Shown: positions 1-6,568, numbered from the stretch's first letter. The stretch is 7,295 nucleotides of DNA from Bacillota bacterium (GCA_023416895.1 JAEZGQ010000176.1:1-7295); one strand, 5' to 3'. Notes: a model not told the origin generated them from the sequence alone. Numbers and translations are program-made.

Positions 1-22
1 ACACTTGCAAAGTAAAATACTT

Positions 23-30
23 GAAAGGGG
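23..30 (+). promoter_or_regulatory. Ribosome binding site of the surface protein gene
   Basis: The purine-rich stretch GAAAGGGG ends 10 nt before the ATG at 41. It decides the start: the frame stays open upstream to a TTG at 5, but the peptide gained there lacks signal-peptide character, while the ATG at 41 begins a classic MKK signal peptide. The promoter must lie mostly outside the window. Confidence 0.6.
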
Positions 31-40
31 TTTTTTCAGA

Positions 41-1054
41 ATGAAGAAACTGTTTGCTCTCGTCCTGACCCTCGCTCTGGTGTTCGCGATTGCCGCGCCC
101 GCCATGGCCGCTTCCTGGGGTGCTCCCACTGCCCCCACCGGCACTCCTTACGCCACCAGCGTAACCCTGCTCCAGAAGGGCACCGATGCCTCTGGCGCTA
201 CCTACTACACCGCCTACCCCGCCAACCTTGGCGTAGTGGCCGGCACCACCGTGTACTTCCAGGTTAGCTTCACCATTCCCAGTGCTGCTGATGTTGCCGC
301 TTACTATGGCACCGTTGATGGTACTGCCGGCGTTGTGAAGTCCACCGTTACCCTCAAGAACCTTAAGGGCGTAGCGGAAGTAGATGGTACCGACGCTTCC
401 AGCATCTCCACTGTTGCCAGCAACAAGATCACCATCGATCTCTCCGCTGCTGCTGCAGAAGAGACCCACTCCGTTATCTACACCGCGGTTGTTGACAAGA
501 CTGCCGAGGCTTCCGTTACCTCCTTCTACGGCTATGGCGTAGGCACCACGGTTGCTTCCTTCACCAACATCGTGAAGGGCGACTACACCATCACCGCCAA
601 CAGCATCACCGACGGCACTAACACGCTGACCCTTGGCCTTACCTCTGCCAAGCTGGTGAACGAAATGACGCTGGCGGTCGGCGGCGTGACTTACACCGTG
701 AACGCAGGCCCCGTGTTCCAGTACATTGATGGCAGCGCGATCAAGACCCTTGCCACCACTGATGCGAAGTATGCCGCCGTTCTGGCTGCTTACAACGAGC
801 TCACCGGCGTGCTCGGCTTCAAGGCTGGCGATGCTGGCGTGTACTTCACCGCTGCCAACATTCTTGCGAACTTCGGCTACAACAACGCCGCTACCGCGAC
901 TGGCACCTACAAGCCCTACACCTCCTCCCTCACCGTTTCCGACAGCACCACCGTCCCCAACACCGGTGACGCCGTGTCCGTGCTCGGCTTCGTGATGGTT
1001 GGTCTGGCTCTGCTGGCCACCGCCGCCGTCGTTGTGAAGAAGGTTCGTGCGTAA
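41..1054 (+). CDS. Secreted, probably sortase-anchored surface protein
   Basis: This 337-residue protein begins with a signal peptide: MKK, a hydrophobic run of about 18 residues rich in Leu, Val and Ala, then AMA followed by AS as the likely cleavage site near residue 23-24. The mature part is rich in Thr, Ala, Val, Ser and Gly with alternating beta-type patterns and no cysteine, as in Ig-like or pilin-like extracellular domains; I cannot name a family for it. The C-terminus has the three parts of a cell-wall sorting signal: VPNTG at 305-309 followed by Asp (an LPxTG-like variant, similar to the PxTGD forms known in Clostridia), a hydrophobic segment at about 312-332, and the basic tail KKVRA. 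No sortase gene is in the window. Codon use is strongly biased toward a few C-ending codons (ACC, GCC, TAC, AAC), unlike the neighbouring genes, which fits high expression. It could be a pilin subunit, an S-layer-like protein or an adhesin; the sequence does not decide. Confidence 0.8.
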   Translation: MKKLFALVLTLALVFAIAAPAMAASWGAPTAPTGTPYATSVTLLQKGTDASGATYYTAYPANLGVVAGTTVYFQVSFTIPSAADVAAYYGTVDGTAGVVKSTVTLKNLKGVAEVDGTDASSISTVASNKITIDLSAAAAEETHSVIYTAVVDKTAEASVTSFYGYGVGTTVASFTNIVKGDYTITANSITDGTNTLTLGLTSAKLVNEMTLAVGGVTYTVNAGPVFQYIDGSAIKTLATTDAKYAAVLAAYNELTGVLGFKAGDAGVYFTAANILANFGYNNAATATGTYKPYTSSLTVSDSTTVPNTGDAVSVLGFVMVGLALLATAAVVVKKVRA

Positions 1055-1105
1055 GCATTAACCCCAACCGCAACCAAATCCCGCAAGGGACCCAATAGCA
1101 CGAAG

Positions 1106-1134
1106 GAGCCGCCCGCAAGGGCGGCTCTTTTTTT
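1106..1134 (+). terminator. Rho-independent terminator of the surface protein gene
   Basis: A perfect 9-bp stem (GAGCCGCCC at 1106-1114 with GGGCGGCTC at 1119-1127) closes on a GCAA tetraloop of the stable GNRA class and is followed by seven T. It lies 52 nt after the stop codon at 1054. A smaller copy of the core, CCCGCAAGGG, occurs just upstream at 1080-1089. On the other strand the tail is poor in T, so it acts mainly on the + strand. Confidence 0.93.
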
Positions 1135-1218
1135 ATGTGCGCAAGCGCCTGACGCTGCCTTGTGGTGCGGCATGCCCTTTATCCCGTGGCCGGTAAACGT
1201 TGCCTTGAAAAAAACTCC

Positions 1219-1413
1219 TCACGTAAAGTACCCTTCCGGCACTCCATCAAGCACCACGCGAAGCGTATTTTCCTCCTTCGTTGCACCTTTTGCTCCATAT
1301 TCAAGCAAAAGCTTTGCCGCCGCAATGCGGTCGGCATCTTTGGCAGCGTCGTTGGCGCAAATGGCGCTCAGGCAAGAAAGCGCGGCTGCTATAAAAAGCT
1401 CCTCTTGTTCCAT
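1219..1413 (-). CDS. Small 64-aa protein resembling a phage terminase small subunit
   Basis: This 64-residue protein starts at an ATG preceded by a strong Shine-Dalgarno site, AAAGGAGG, 7 nt upstream (complement of about 1421-1428), which makes it a real gene despite its size. The N-terminal half is a likely helix beginning MEQEELFIAAALSCL. The middle has the pattern DADRIAAAKLLLEYG, and the C-terminus reads LRVVLDGVPEGY. A helix of the type D-x-x-RI-x-A-A-x-x-LL-x-x-G is common in short phage terminase small subunits and related phage head-region proteins, and this is the basis for the tentative call. It lies on the same strand as the terminase-portal operon but is separated from it by the lipoprotein gene on the opposite strand, so it is not cotranscribed with that operon. 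I see no good promoter for it; its upstream region overlaps the lipoprotein promoter. A conserved hypothetical protein of another kind is possible. Confidence 0.6.
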   Translation of the reverse strand: MEQEELFIAAALSCLSAICANDAAKDADRIAAAKLLLEYGAKGATKEENTLRVVLDGVPEGYFT

Positions 1414-1445
1414 AAAAGAGCCTCCTTTGTTAACTTTCTGTTGCG

Positions 1446-1459
1446 GCGGTTGTCCGCCA
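1446..1459. other. Small hairpin in the divergent intergenic region
   Basis: GGCGG and CCGCC form a 5-bp stem around a TTGT loop. It overlaps the -35 element of the lipoprotein promoter and, read on the - strand, lies in the 5' leader of the small gene at 1219-1413. It could be an operator half-site pair or may have no function. Confidence 0.3.
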
Positions 1460-1478
1460 TTTTCTGGTATGGTATAGT
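1450..1478 (+). promoter_or_regulatory. Sigma-A-type promoter of the lipoprotein gene
   Basis: The -35 element TTGTCC (1450-1455; 4 of 6 matches to TTGACA) and the -10 element TATAGT (1473-1478; 5 of 6 matches to TATAAT) are separated by exactly 17 bp. Transcription would begin near 1485, giving a 5' leader of about 85 nt before the ATG at 1571. Confidence 0.55.
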
Positions 1479-1509
1479 CAAAGCGTTGCTTTTGGCACTC
1501 CGTAGCCTA

Positions 1510-1537
1510 AGGCTTGCATAAAAATGAAAGCAAGCCT
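1510..1537 (+). repeat. Inverted repeat in the lipoprotein mRNA leader
   Basis: AGGCTTGC at 1510-1517 and GCAAGCCT at 1530-1537 form a perfect 8-bp inverted repeat with a 12-nt A-rich loop. It lies downstream of the predicted transcription start and about 33 nt before the lipoprotein ATG. There is no T-run after it, so it is not a terminator. It may be an mRNA 5' stem-loop or a repressor operator. Confidence 0.4.
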
Positions 1538-1570
1538 AAATCAAAACGGCATGGTACAAAGGAAAAAGAA

Positions 1571-2845
1571 ATGAAGCGTATAGCAATTTTACTTGCCTCG
1601 CTGATGGCGGTACTAACTTTTATGAGCGGTTGCCAAACTGCGCAGCCGGACGTTGTACTTTCCCCCGTGCAAACAATCGATGTACCGGAACAAACAGGCG
1701 TACAGGGGCCATTGCCTACGGAGCCTGCCGCGCAGAGCACGGGCTTTGCCGCCTATGAGCTAAGGCAGGAAACCGTTTATTATCCCGAAGGGAGCGCACC
1801 CGAATCGGCAGAATACATGCTCAATGTTACGCTACCCCTTTTTACCGCGCAGGATGAAGCTGCCGCGAACATGAACGCGGCTGTGGAACTTTACCGCGCG
1901 GAGCTTATAGAACGCGTTGTAAACGAGCGTCTGCCCCTTGCCGACCGCGCCGAGGGGGAGGAGTTGCCATCCACGGTCGTAAGCTTAGAAATGGAGTTTG
2001 CCGGCGCATATTTGAACGTATGCCTTTATGAGGATATAAGCTATGGCGACAACGCTGAGCACGCCATTCACACCATTGTTTTTTCAAAAGATGGGCAGGA
2101 GTGCAGCCTTGCCGCCGTTTCGGGTGTTTTTGACCCGTCCGATTTGGCGGCGCAGCAGGTTTTAAACCAAATCGCCAAGGACGAAAGCGTTTACTACGGC
2201 GATGTAACTGCTGAAACCGCAAAGCTCGCGCTCGACCTTTACAATGCTTTTGCCGTAACGGAAAGCGGCTACATCCTGTACACGGCGGAGGGCACGCTTG
2301 CAAAGCCGGAGCTCGGCATTTTGAGCTTCTTTGTAGATAAGACAGCCTTCTATCCTGATTTTGTAGGCGATGCGATTCCCGCTGAACGCTATGAGGCGCT
2401 GAAAAATGCCGTCAACTTGCTTGCACGCGCCTGCGCTGTGGACTATACAAGCTTTTCCTCCGGAAGTCCCAACGCGCTTTGCGCGAGTGGGTTCCTCTCG
2501 GGCCTTCTTTCCGAGCGTGGCATAGTGAGCCTTTCCAAACAGGAATACGAAACCTTGTTTTCCGCCTATTTTACCGGCGAGTTCCCGGCGGATTTGAGTA
2601 CCGCGGGCGACGGCACAATGCTTTCGGGTGACGTTTATACCATTGCCGCCGTACCTATGGCAACGTACAGCGTGGAGTTGAGGGATGCGCGTCTTGAAAA
2701 CGGAACCATAACGCTTTCAGGGAACCTCCTTTACGGCGTGCCGGGTGAGGCCGACGCGGCGATCGTCGCTCCTGTGGAAATCGTCCTGCAACAGGATGAT
2801 ACCACCGAAACCGGCTACCGCTTCGAAGCGTTTTCGATTTATTAA
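1571..2845 (+). CDS. Lipoprotein with RsiV/DUF3298-like region
   Basis: This is a 424-residue predicted membrane-anchored lipoprotein exposed outside the cytoplasmic membrane. The start at 1571 is chosen because AAAGGA lies 7 nt upstream and because it opens a lipoprotein signal peptide: MKR, a hydrophobic core, then the lipobox MSGC with the lipidated cysteine at residue 21. The open frame runs upstream to a TTG at 1514, but that extension is polar. Residues 22-60 are a low-complexity linker rich in Pro, Thr and Gln. Residues about 65-262 have the layout of the DUF3298/RsiV extracellular domain: an early strand with LNVTLPLF, a helical segment, the YEDISYGDNAEHAIHTIVF strand pair, a Gly-containing turn, then an FAVTESGYILYTAEG-like strand before a final strand (FFVDKTAF). 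The family match is judged by eye and is moderate. The C-terminal part, about 270-424, is unrecognised and ends in likely beta strands. It is flanked by genes on the other strand and is probably monocistronic. Confidence 0.8.
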   Translation: MKRIAILLASLMAVLTFMSGCQTAQPDVVLSPVQTIDVPEQTGVQGPLPTEPAAQSTGFAAYELRQETVYYPEGSAPESAEYMLNVTLPLFTAQDEAAANMNAAVELYRAELIERVVNERLPLADRAEGEELPSTVVSLEMEFAGAYLNVCLYEDISYGDNAEHAIHTIVFSKDGQECSLAAVSGVFDPSDLAAQQVLNQIAKDESVYYGDVTAETAKLALDLYNAFAVTESGYILYTAEGTLAKPELGILSFFVDKTAFYPDFVGDAIPAERYEALKNAVNLLARACAVDYTSFSSGSPNALCASGFLSGLLSERGIVSLSKQEYETLFSAYFTGEFPADLSTAGDGTMLSGDVYTIAAVPMATYSVELRDARLENGTITLSGNLLYGVPGEADAAIVAPVEIVLQQDDTTETGYRFEAFSIY

Positions 2846-2880
2846 AAATGAATTTCGGCATGTGCTTTCACGGCATAAAG

Positions 2881-2909
2881 AAGCCCCACGGTAAATTGCC
2901 GCGGGGCTT
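2881..2909 (+). terminator. Imperfect terminator-like hairpin after the lipoprotein gene
   Basis: AAGCCCCACGG (2881-2891) pairs with CCGCGGGGCTT (2899-2909), with one A-C mismatch at 2888/2902. It begins 35 nt after the lipoprotein stop. The + strand tail is weak (CTTTGGG), while the - strand tail reads CTTCTTTA, so it may work in both directions, or only as backup for the - strand operon. It is a near copy of the hairpin at 3108-3136. Confidence 0.55.
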
Positions 2910-3022
2910 TGGGTTACTATTAGATTTCTTTGGGGCACTGGGCATTCAAAAATCCTTATAAAAATTCGGCTTTGACGATATGTGTGTCAAAACGGATGAA
3001 GGCCGTAGGCTTTCGTACGTTT

Positions 3023-3065
3023 CACGCTTTGCCGCTCGAAAATGCGAAGTATTAGACAAAGCGTG
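3023..3065. repeat. 9-bp inverted repeat between the two hairpins
   Basis: CACGCTTTG at 3023-3031 is matched perfectly by CAAAGCGTG at 3057-3065 with a 25-nt spacer. It does not overlap a called gene. There is no T-run, and the long loop makes a terminator unlikely. Function unknown; it could be chance. Confidence 0.3.
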
Positions 3066-3104
3066 TATGCTCGCAAAAGTGAAGAATTTGCTTTTGCCAC
3101 ATAG

Positions 3105-3136
3105 AAAAAGCCCCGCGGTAAATCGCCGCGGGGCTT
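3105..3136 (-). terminator. Terminator of the terminase-portal operon
   Basis: A perfect 11-bp stem (AAGCCCCGCGG at 3108-3118 with CCGCGGGGCTT at 3126-3136) has a 7-nt loop. Read on the - strand it ends in five T, then CTAT, which is a good intrinsic terminator about 65 nt after the stop of the 57-residue gene. The + strand tail (CTTCCTTTT) is also T-rich, so it may be bidirectional. Confidence 0.8.
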
Positions 3137-3201
3137 CTTCCTTTTGAGTCGCTGCCTTCTTGCTGCTGAATCGCCTTACCCGCTATATCAAAAAAACGGG
3201 A

Positions 3202-3375
3202 TTACCATTCGTCAGTACCCCACAGGGGCAGGCGGGCAGGCGAATAGGGGTCGGGCGGTGTTTCCTCCGCGCCTTCCTCCGCGTCGCGTCCGAGCACGTC
3301 CTGGCGCATATGCTTGTTGAACGTTTGATGAAAACCGTTCGCAAAAGCACGTGCGCGGAATGTGTTGATGCTCAT
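3202..3375 (-). CDS. 57-aa protein of unknown function, last gene of the phage operon
   Basis: The ATG is preceded by AGGAGGT with 7-nt spacing (complement of 3383-3389), one of the strongest ribosome binding sites in the window, so a longer GTG start at 3429 is rejected. The protein begins MSINTFRARAFANGFHQTFN, probably a basic helix. It then becomes acidic (DAEEGAEE), then Pro-rich, and ends in PLWGTDEW. It has no cysteine, no signal peptide and no membrane segment. It follows the portal gene by 80 nt on the same strand and is followed by a terminator. In tailed phages, small proteins at this position often sit between portal and scaffold genes, but I do not recognise this one and assign no function. 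Confidence 0.7.
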   Translation of the reverse strand: MSINTFRARAFANGFHQTFNKHMRQDVLGRDAEEGAEETPPDPYSPARLPLWGTDEW

Positions 3376-3455
3376 GGGTGGCACCTCCTCGCGTTTATTA
3401 TCGCTAAATGCGCGCAGCAACATACACACTCGATCTTGTAAAAAACAAGCAATTT

Positions 3456-5090
3456 TTAAATCGCAGAAGATACCTCGAGTTGATCGCTCGCAGCGGGCGG
3501 TGTGCCGCCCGCCATTGCGGGCTGCGAGGCTGCGGCTTCCGCTTGCGCATTTGCTTTTTCGCGCATGAGGGAAAGCGCTTGATCCTTGCCGTCAAACGTC
3601 ATAAGCGCAAGGCCAACGTCCGGTGTTACCATGCCGATTCTTACAAGCTCCAGCACCAGCTCATTGTTGGCAAGCACCGAAAAGCGGTTTTCGCGCTGCA
3701 CTTTTACGGTAACGCGAAACTCGAGCGGCACACGGTTTTTCAGCGTCGTTTCACGGTTCAAGAGTCGCGCATTGAACACGGCGGGTGCATTTTTTGTGCC
3801 ATCCTCGCCCGCAAGAAAGCGGTCAAAAATGGCAAACTCTCGCTCCACCTCGATTTCCTGTCGCACGGCCGCCTCGAATGCGGAATGCACCGCGCGCGCG
3901 GCCATGCGTGAGCGCTTGCCGGAAAGCTCTTGCAAGGCCGCGATTGCCGAGGCAGCAGTAACGCCGCCGCGCGTCATGCCGCGCGAGAAATCGTTGGCGC
4001 CGCTTTCTTCGCGAATGGAGTTTCGCACGCGGTCGATGTATTCAAGAATGTACGCAGGAAGCGGCGCTGTGGGGAACCATGTTACGCCGTTTAGGTTTTC
4101 GCCGCGATGTACTTCCTTTGACCAATCCCTAAGATCGTCCGCGTCGAAGCCGCTTGCACCCGTGACCAAAAGCTTGTTGCGCGAGGCCATGAGTGCGTTT
4201 TTCAAAACGATCTGGTCAAGCTTGTCGGCATAACGCTGTTGGGTTTCGAACATATCCACAAACCCAAACCCCAAGCAGGAGCCTCTGCGCGGGAACAGCG
4301 CCGTAAGTACAAAGGGGTACTCGCCGTGGGCATAGTAGCCGTCGGGCTTTTGTTCGCGGCTGTCTTCCAAAAGGAGCCCGCCGGCGAGCTTTTGCATGTG
4401 CACGCGATGAAGCCCTAACGACGGGTCATATACGCGCTTCCAGCATTCGATTAGAAGGATGGAGTCATGGTCACGTTGGTAAAGCACGCCGTCGCGCAGG
4501 CGGTTGATAGAAAACGCATCCGGCCTCATTTCATCTGCAAAGGCTGGGTAGTGTTGGGAAAACCATTCCTTGGTGTAAGGTGCAAAGCGAAACACTGCAC
4601 GCGAATCCTGAATGCTTGTGCAGCATGGATCAAACAAAATGCTGCGCGCGTCGGCATGCCGCAAAAACGTGCCGCCAAGCCCCGCGTTGAGTACGGCGTC
4701 AAACCCCGTTTCCTGCACCATGTAGCCGTACACCAAAAGATCGTGCATCAAGGCTGCGTATTCGTCGAGGTAGCCGCAGCGGATGTGGTTTTCACGGATG
4801 GCGGCGCTCAAAAGGCTTGCTTCGCGCGTGTAGCGGGGGTCGTCGGCCACGATGACCGCCTCGGGGTAACTGTCCATCAAATCCGCACGGACGTTTTCGA
4901 TGGTGGATTGCAAAATCGGCGTATGCGGGCGCGGCTCATTTTTTTCCGCCTCCGGCACGCCATACCAGTTGTCGCCCAAATAAAGGCGTTCGCACCGCTC
5001 AAGGCGCGCCCATTCGGGTGCGTAGGCCTCGCGGTATTCGTTGAAAAGCGCATAGGAGCTTTCCGCTTCCTGCGCACGGTTTAGTTTCAT
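3456..5090 (-). CDS. Phage portal protein, P22-like type
   Basis: This 544-residue protein resembles the portal proteins of tailed phages, which form the dodecameric ring at one capsid vertex through which the terminase pumps DNA. Visible signs are the N-terminal segment with RLYLGDNWYG followed by a Pro-rich stretch and NVRADLMDSYPEAVIVADDP (about 35-85), a typical portal clip and wing opening. Next come DLLVYGYMVQETGFD (about 118-131) and FLRHADARSILFDPCCTSIQDSRAVFRF (about 142-169), the pattern around a FDP motif seen in P22-type portals. Later a helical region (SIREESGANDFSRG, then TAASAIAALQELSGKR) matches the stem and crown helices. The C-terminus, rich in Ala and Gln, is coiled and variable, as is usual. 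Length is within the family range. The ATG at 5090 has AGGAGG 7 nt upstream. It follows the terminase gene by 58 nt with no terminator between, so the two are cotranscribed. No frame disruption is visible. The family call is by eye. Confidence 0.85.
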   Translation of the reverse strand: MKLNRAQEAESSYALFNEYREAYAPEWARLERCERLYLGDNWYGVPEAEKNEPRPHTPILQSTIENVRADLMDSYPEAVIVADDPRYTREASLLSAAIRENHIRCGYLDEYAALMHDLLVYGYMVQETGFDAVLNAGLGGTFLRHADARSILFDPCCTSIQDSRAVFRFAPYTKEWFSQHYPAFADEMRPDAFSINRLRDGVLYQRDHDSILLIECWKRVYDPSLGLHRVHMQKLAGGLLLEDSREQKPDGYYAHGEYPFVLTALFPRRGSCLGFGFVDMFETQQRYADKLDQIVLKNALMASRNKLLVTGASGFDADDLRDWSKEVHRGENLNGVTWFPTAPLPAYILEYIDRVRNSIREESGANDFSRGMTRGGVTAASAIAALQELSGKRSRMAARAVHSAFEAAVRQEIEVEREFAIFDRFLAGEDGTKNAPAVFNARLLNRETTLKNRVPLEFRVTVKVQRENRFSVLANNELVLELVRIGMVTPDVGLALMTFDGKDQALSLMREKANAQAEAAASQPAMAGGTPPAASDQLEVSSAI

Positions 5091-5148
5091 GAAGTTCCTC
5101 CTGTTTTTGATATTTAAAAAAGAAACGGGATATAAAGCGGCAGTAAAA

Positions 5149-6483
5149 TCAAATCGTCAAAAAGCTGCCCGCTTGCGGCGGTTCGGAAAGCGGGTCGTAG
5201 GGTGTGGGCTTTCGCGTTGGCGTATGAAAGGAAAGCCCCGGGCGTGACATAAGCGCATAGCGAAGCGACTCGGGCGCGTGATCTTCACCATCGGCGGAGT
5301 CCTCGCGGTTGTGCCGGTCATAAACAAGAAGCGGCAACGTCCGGATGAGATTTTCACAGCAGGCGAATACGGTAAGGCGCGGTTTGCCGTCCGCAGCGTC
5401 GGCAAGGTAGGCGCGCATGCGTTGCCAGCCCGCTACGCGCGCGCTGTCGGCAGGCGTTACGGGTACGCCTGAAAGAGAAAAAAGCTCTGCGATGCTTTCG
5501 CCCTCAAAGCCGCCCTCGCTCTTTAAAAGCGCACCGCGCTTTTGCCACATATCGGGCGACGCAACGGTGTAGGAAATGGTTTCGCCCTCCGAAAGGGCGA
5601 GCGCGCGCCGCGCTACCTCGTCGGCCCGCATGTGGGTCACATAAAGCTCACGGTAGGTAAAAATGCGGCCCTCGGCATCTACTGCGTGCCAAAGCACAGC
5701 GCAGGGGTCATTGTATCCCCAGTCGATGGAACGAAAGCGCTTCCACCAAGTAGGTAGGGGGAAAGGCGCGCATACATGCTTCTCGCGGCTGAATTCCGAA
5801 AAGTACTGGCCGGAGAGCGCGTCCCAGTCCCCATGCAAATGCGCGCGGCGAAGCGCTTCGGGGAGAGACTCGAGCTGGCGCACATAGTTGGGGTCGGCGG
5901 TCAAAAGGGCAGCGTTGTCCCACACGCGTGCGGGGATAAAGGCGTAGTCCTCCGCGCACTCGCCCTCGCGATAGGCACGGTCAATGAAGAGCCGCTTTAC
6001 CCATGCATGCCCCACGTTGCCGGGGTTGCAGGTGTAGTACATACGCGGCTTTACGTCAAGCCGCGTGGTGCGGTTGCAAGTGGCGATGAAGCGCATCTGC
6101 TCCTCGGTGAAATGCGTGGCCTCCTCAAGGCCGATTACGTCGTATTCCTGCCCTTGGTACTGGTAAACGTCCGTTTCCGCATCGCAGTAGCCAAGCTTGA
6201 GGCGCGAACCGTTGGGAAAGCGGAATACGCGCTCCGATGCGTTGTAGGCTGCTACGCCGTAAAGCTCCCGTAAAAGAGGAAGCACATGGTTTTCGCGCAG
6301 CTCGTTGAGCGTGCGCCGTAAAAGAAGCGCGTTGAGCGACGGATAGCGAAGCGACAAAAGCACAAGCTTGCGGCGCATCGCCCAGCTTTTGCCGCCGCCT
6401 CGCGCGCCTCCATAAGCGGTGTGCCGCGCGCGGCTTAAAAAGAACTCTTCCTGCCGCTTGTTAGGAACGCCCTTAAGCAGCAA
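5149..6483 (-). CDS. terL: Phage terminase large subunit (ATPase and nuclease)
   Basis: This is the DNA-packaging motor: an N-terminal ATPase drives DNA into the procapsid and a C-terminal RNase H-fold nuclease cuts the concatemer. In the 444 residues as called, NKRQEEFF (8-15) is an adenine-binding Q-type motif. GGARGGGKS (25-33) is the Walker A loop with Lys32. DVIGLEEAT (115-123) is Walker B with catalytic Glu121. TCNPG (151-155) is the coupling motif. The nuclease part shows SIDWGYNDP with Asp254, SPDMW with Asp311, and EDHAPESLRYAL (about 400-411), the usual third acidic patch. All key residues are present and length is normal. The start is uncertain: the first usable standard codon is TTG at 6483, but its spacing to the Shine-Dalgarno site (complement of 6504-6508) is about 20 nt. 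An in-frame ATC at 6493-6495 has ideal 8-nt spacing and would add four residues. First gene of the operon, ahead of the portal. Confidence 0.93.
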   Translation of the reverse strand: MLLKGVPNKRQEEFFLSRARHTAYGGARGGGKSWAMRRKLVLLSLRYPSLNALLLRRTLNELRENHVLPLLRELYGVAAYNASERVFRFPNGSRLKLGYCDAETDVYQYQGQEYDVIGLEEATHFTEEQMRFIATCNRTTRLDVKPRMYYTCNPGNVGHAWVKRLFIDRAYREGECAEDYAFIPARVWDNAALLTADPNYVRQLESLPEALRRAHLHGDWDALSGQYFSEFSREKHVCAPFPLPTWWKRFRSIDWGYNDPCAVLWHAVDAEGRIFTYRELYVTHMRADEVARRALALSEGETISYTVASPDMWQKRGALLKSEGGFEGESIAELFSLSGVPVTPADSARVAGWQRMRAYLADAADGKPRLTVFACCENLIRTLPLLVYDRHNREDSADGEDHAPESLRYALMSRPGLSFHTPTRKPTPYDPLSEPPQAGSFLTI

Positions 6484-6503
6484 TGTTTTTTCGATGGCAA
6501 ATC

Positions 6504-6508
6504 CCTCC
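6504..6508 (-). promoter_or_regulatory. Ribosome binding site of the terminase gene
   Basis: On the - strand this reads GGAGG within GGGAGGG. It is 8 nt from an in-frame ATC (6493-6495) but about 20 nt from the first in-frame TTG (6481-6483). There is no in-frame ATG or GTG near it, so this site is what raises the question of a non-standard start. Confidence 0.5.
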
Positions 6509-6521
6509 CGTTTTCGGGCGC

Positions 6522-6549
6522 AAAAAAACCGCGTCTAAAAAAGACGCGG
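6522..6549 (-). terminator. Intrinsic terminator in the terminase mRNA leader
   Basis: An 8-bp GC-rich stem (CCGCGTCT at 6529-6536 with AGACGCGG at 6542-6549, + strand coordinates) has a 5-nt loop and, read on the - strand, is followed by seven T (6522-6528). This is a strong intrinsic terminator. It lies between the predicted terminase promoter and the terminase start, so transcripts from that promoter should stop here unless something allows read-through. No - strand gene that it could serve as an end terminator lies upstream within the window. Confidence 0.85.
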
Positions 6550-6568
6550 CATCGGGCGGTTGTAAAAG

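Larger units (their letters stand above)
2846..3201. other. Convergent intergenic region without a supported gene
   Basis: These 356 bases separate the + strand lipoprotein gene from the - strand phage operon. They hold two nearly identical hairpins (2881-2909 and 3108-3136) and one looser inverted repeat (3023-3065). A 55-codon frame at 2980-3147 has no ribosome binding site and runs through the second hairpin, so it is not called. No promoter or tRNA was recognised here. Confidence 0.6.

Noticed and set aside
1160..1521. Two + strand reading frames covering the small - strand gene and the lipoprotein promoter
   Set aside because: They conflict with the better supported - strand gene and promoter and have low-complexity, basic products.
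1524..1574. A 16-codon frame whose TGA overlaps the lipoprotein ATG, like a coupled leader peptide
   Set aside because: No Shine-Dalgarno sequence precedes its ATG, and the lipoprotein has its own site (AAAGGA) at good spacing.
2881..3136. The two matching hairpins as phage attachment sites (attL/attR)
   Set aside because: Both lie on the same side of the packaging operon only 227 nt apart with no integrase nearby, and each is a self-complementary hairpin, which fits terminators better.
2980..3147. A 55-codon + strand reading frame in the convergent intergenic region
   Set aside because: It has no ribosome binding site or promoter, runs through the perfect hairpin of the operon terminator, and its product shows no recognisable features.
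3408..4233. Long + strand reading frames opposite the portal gene
   Set aside because: They are antisense shadows of a GC-rich gene; no ribosome binding sites and Arg/Ser-rich products.
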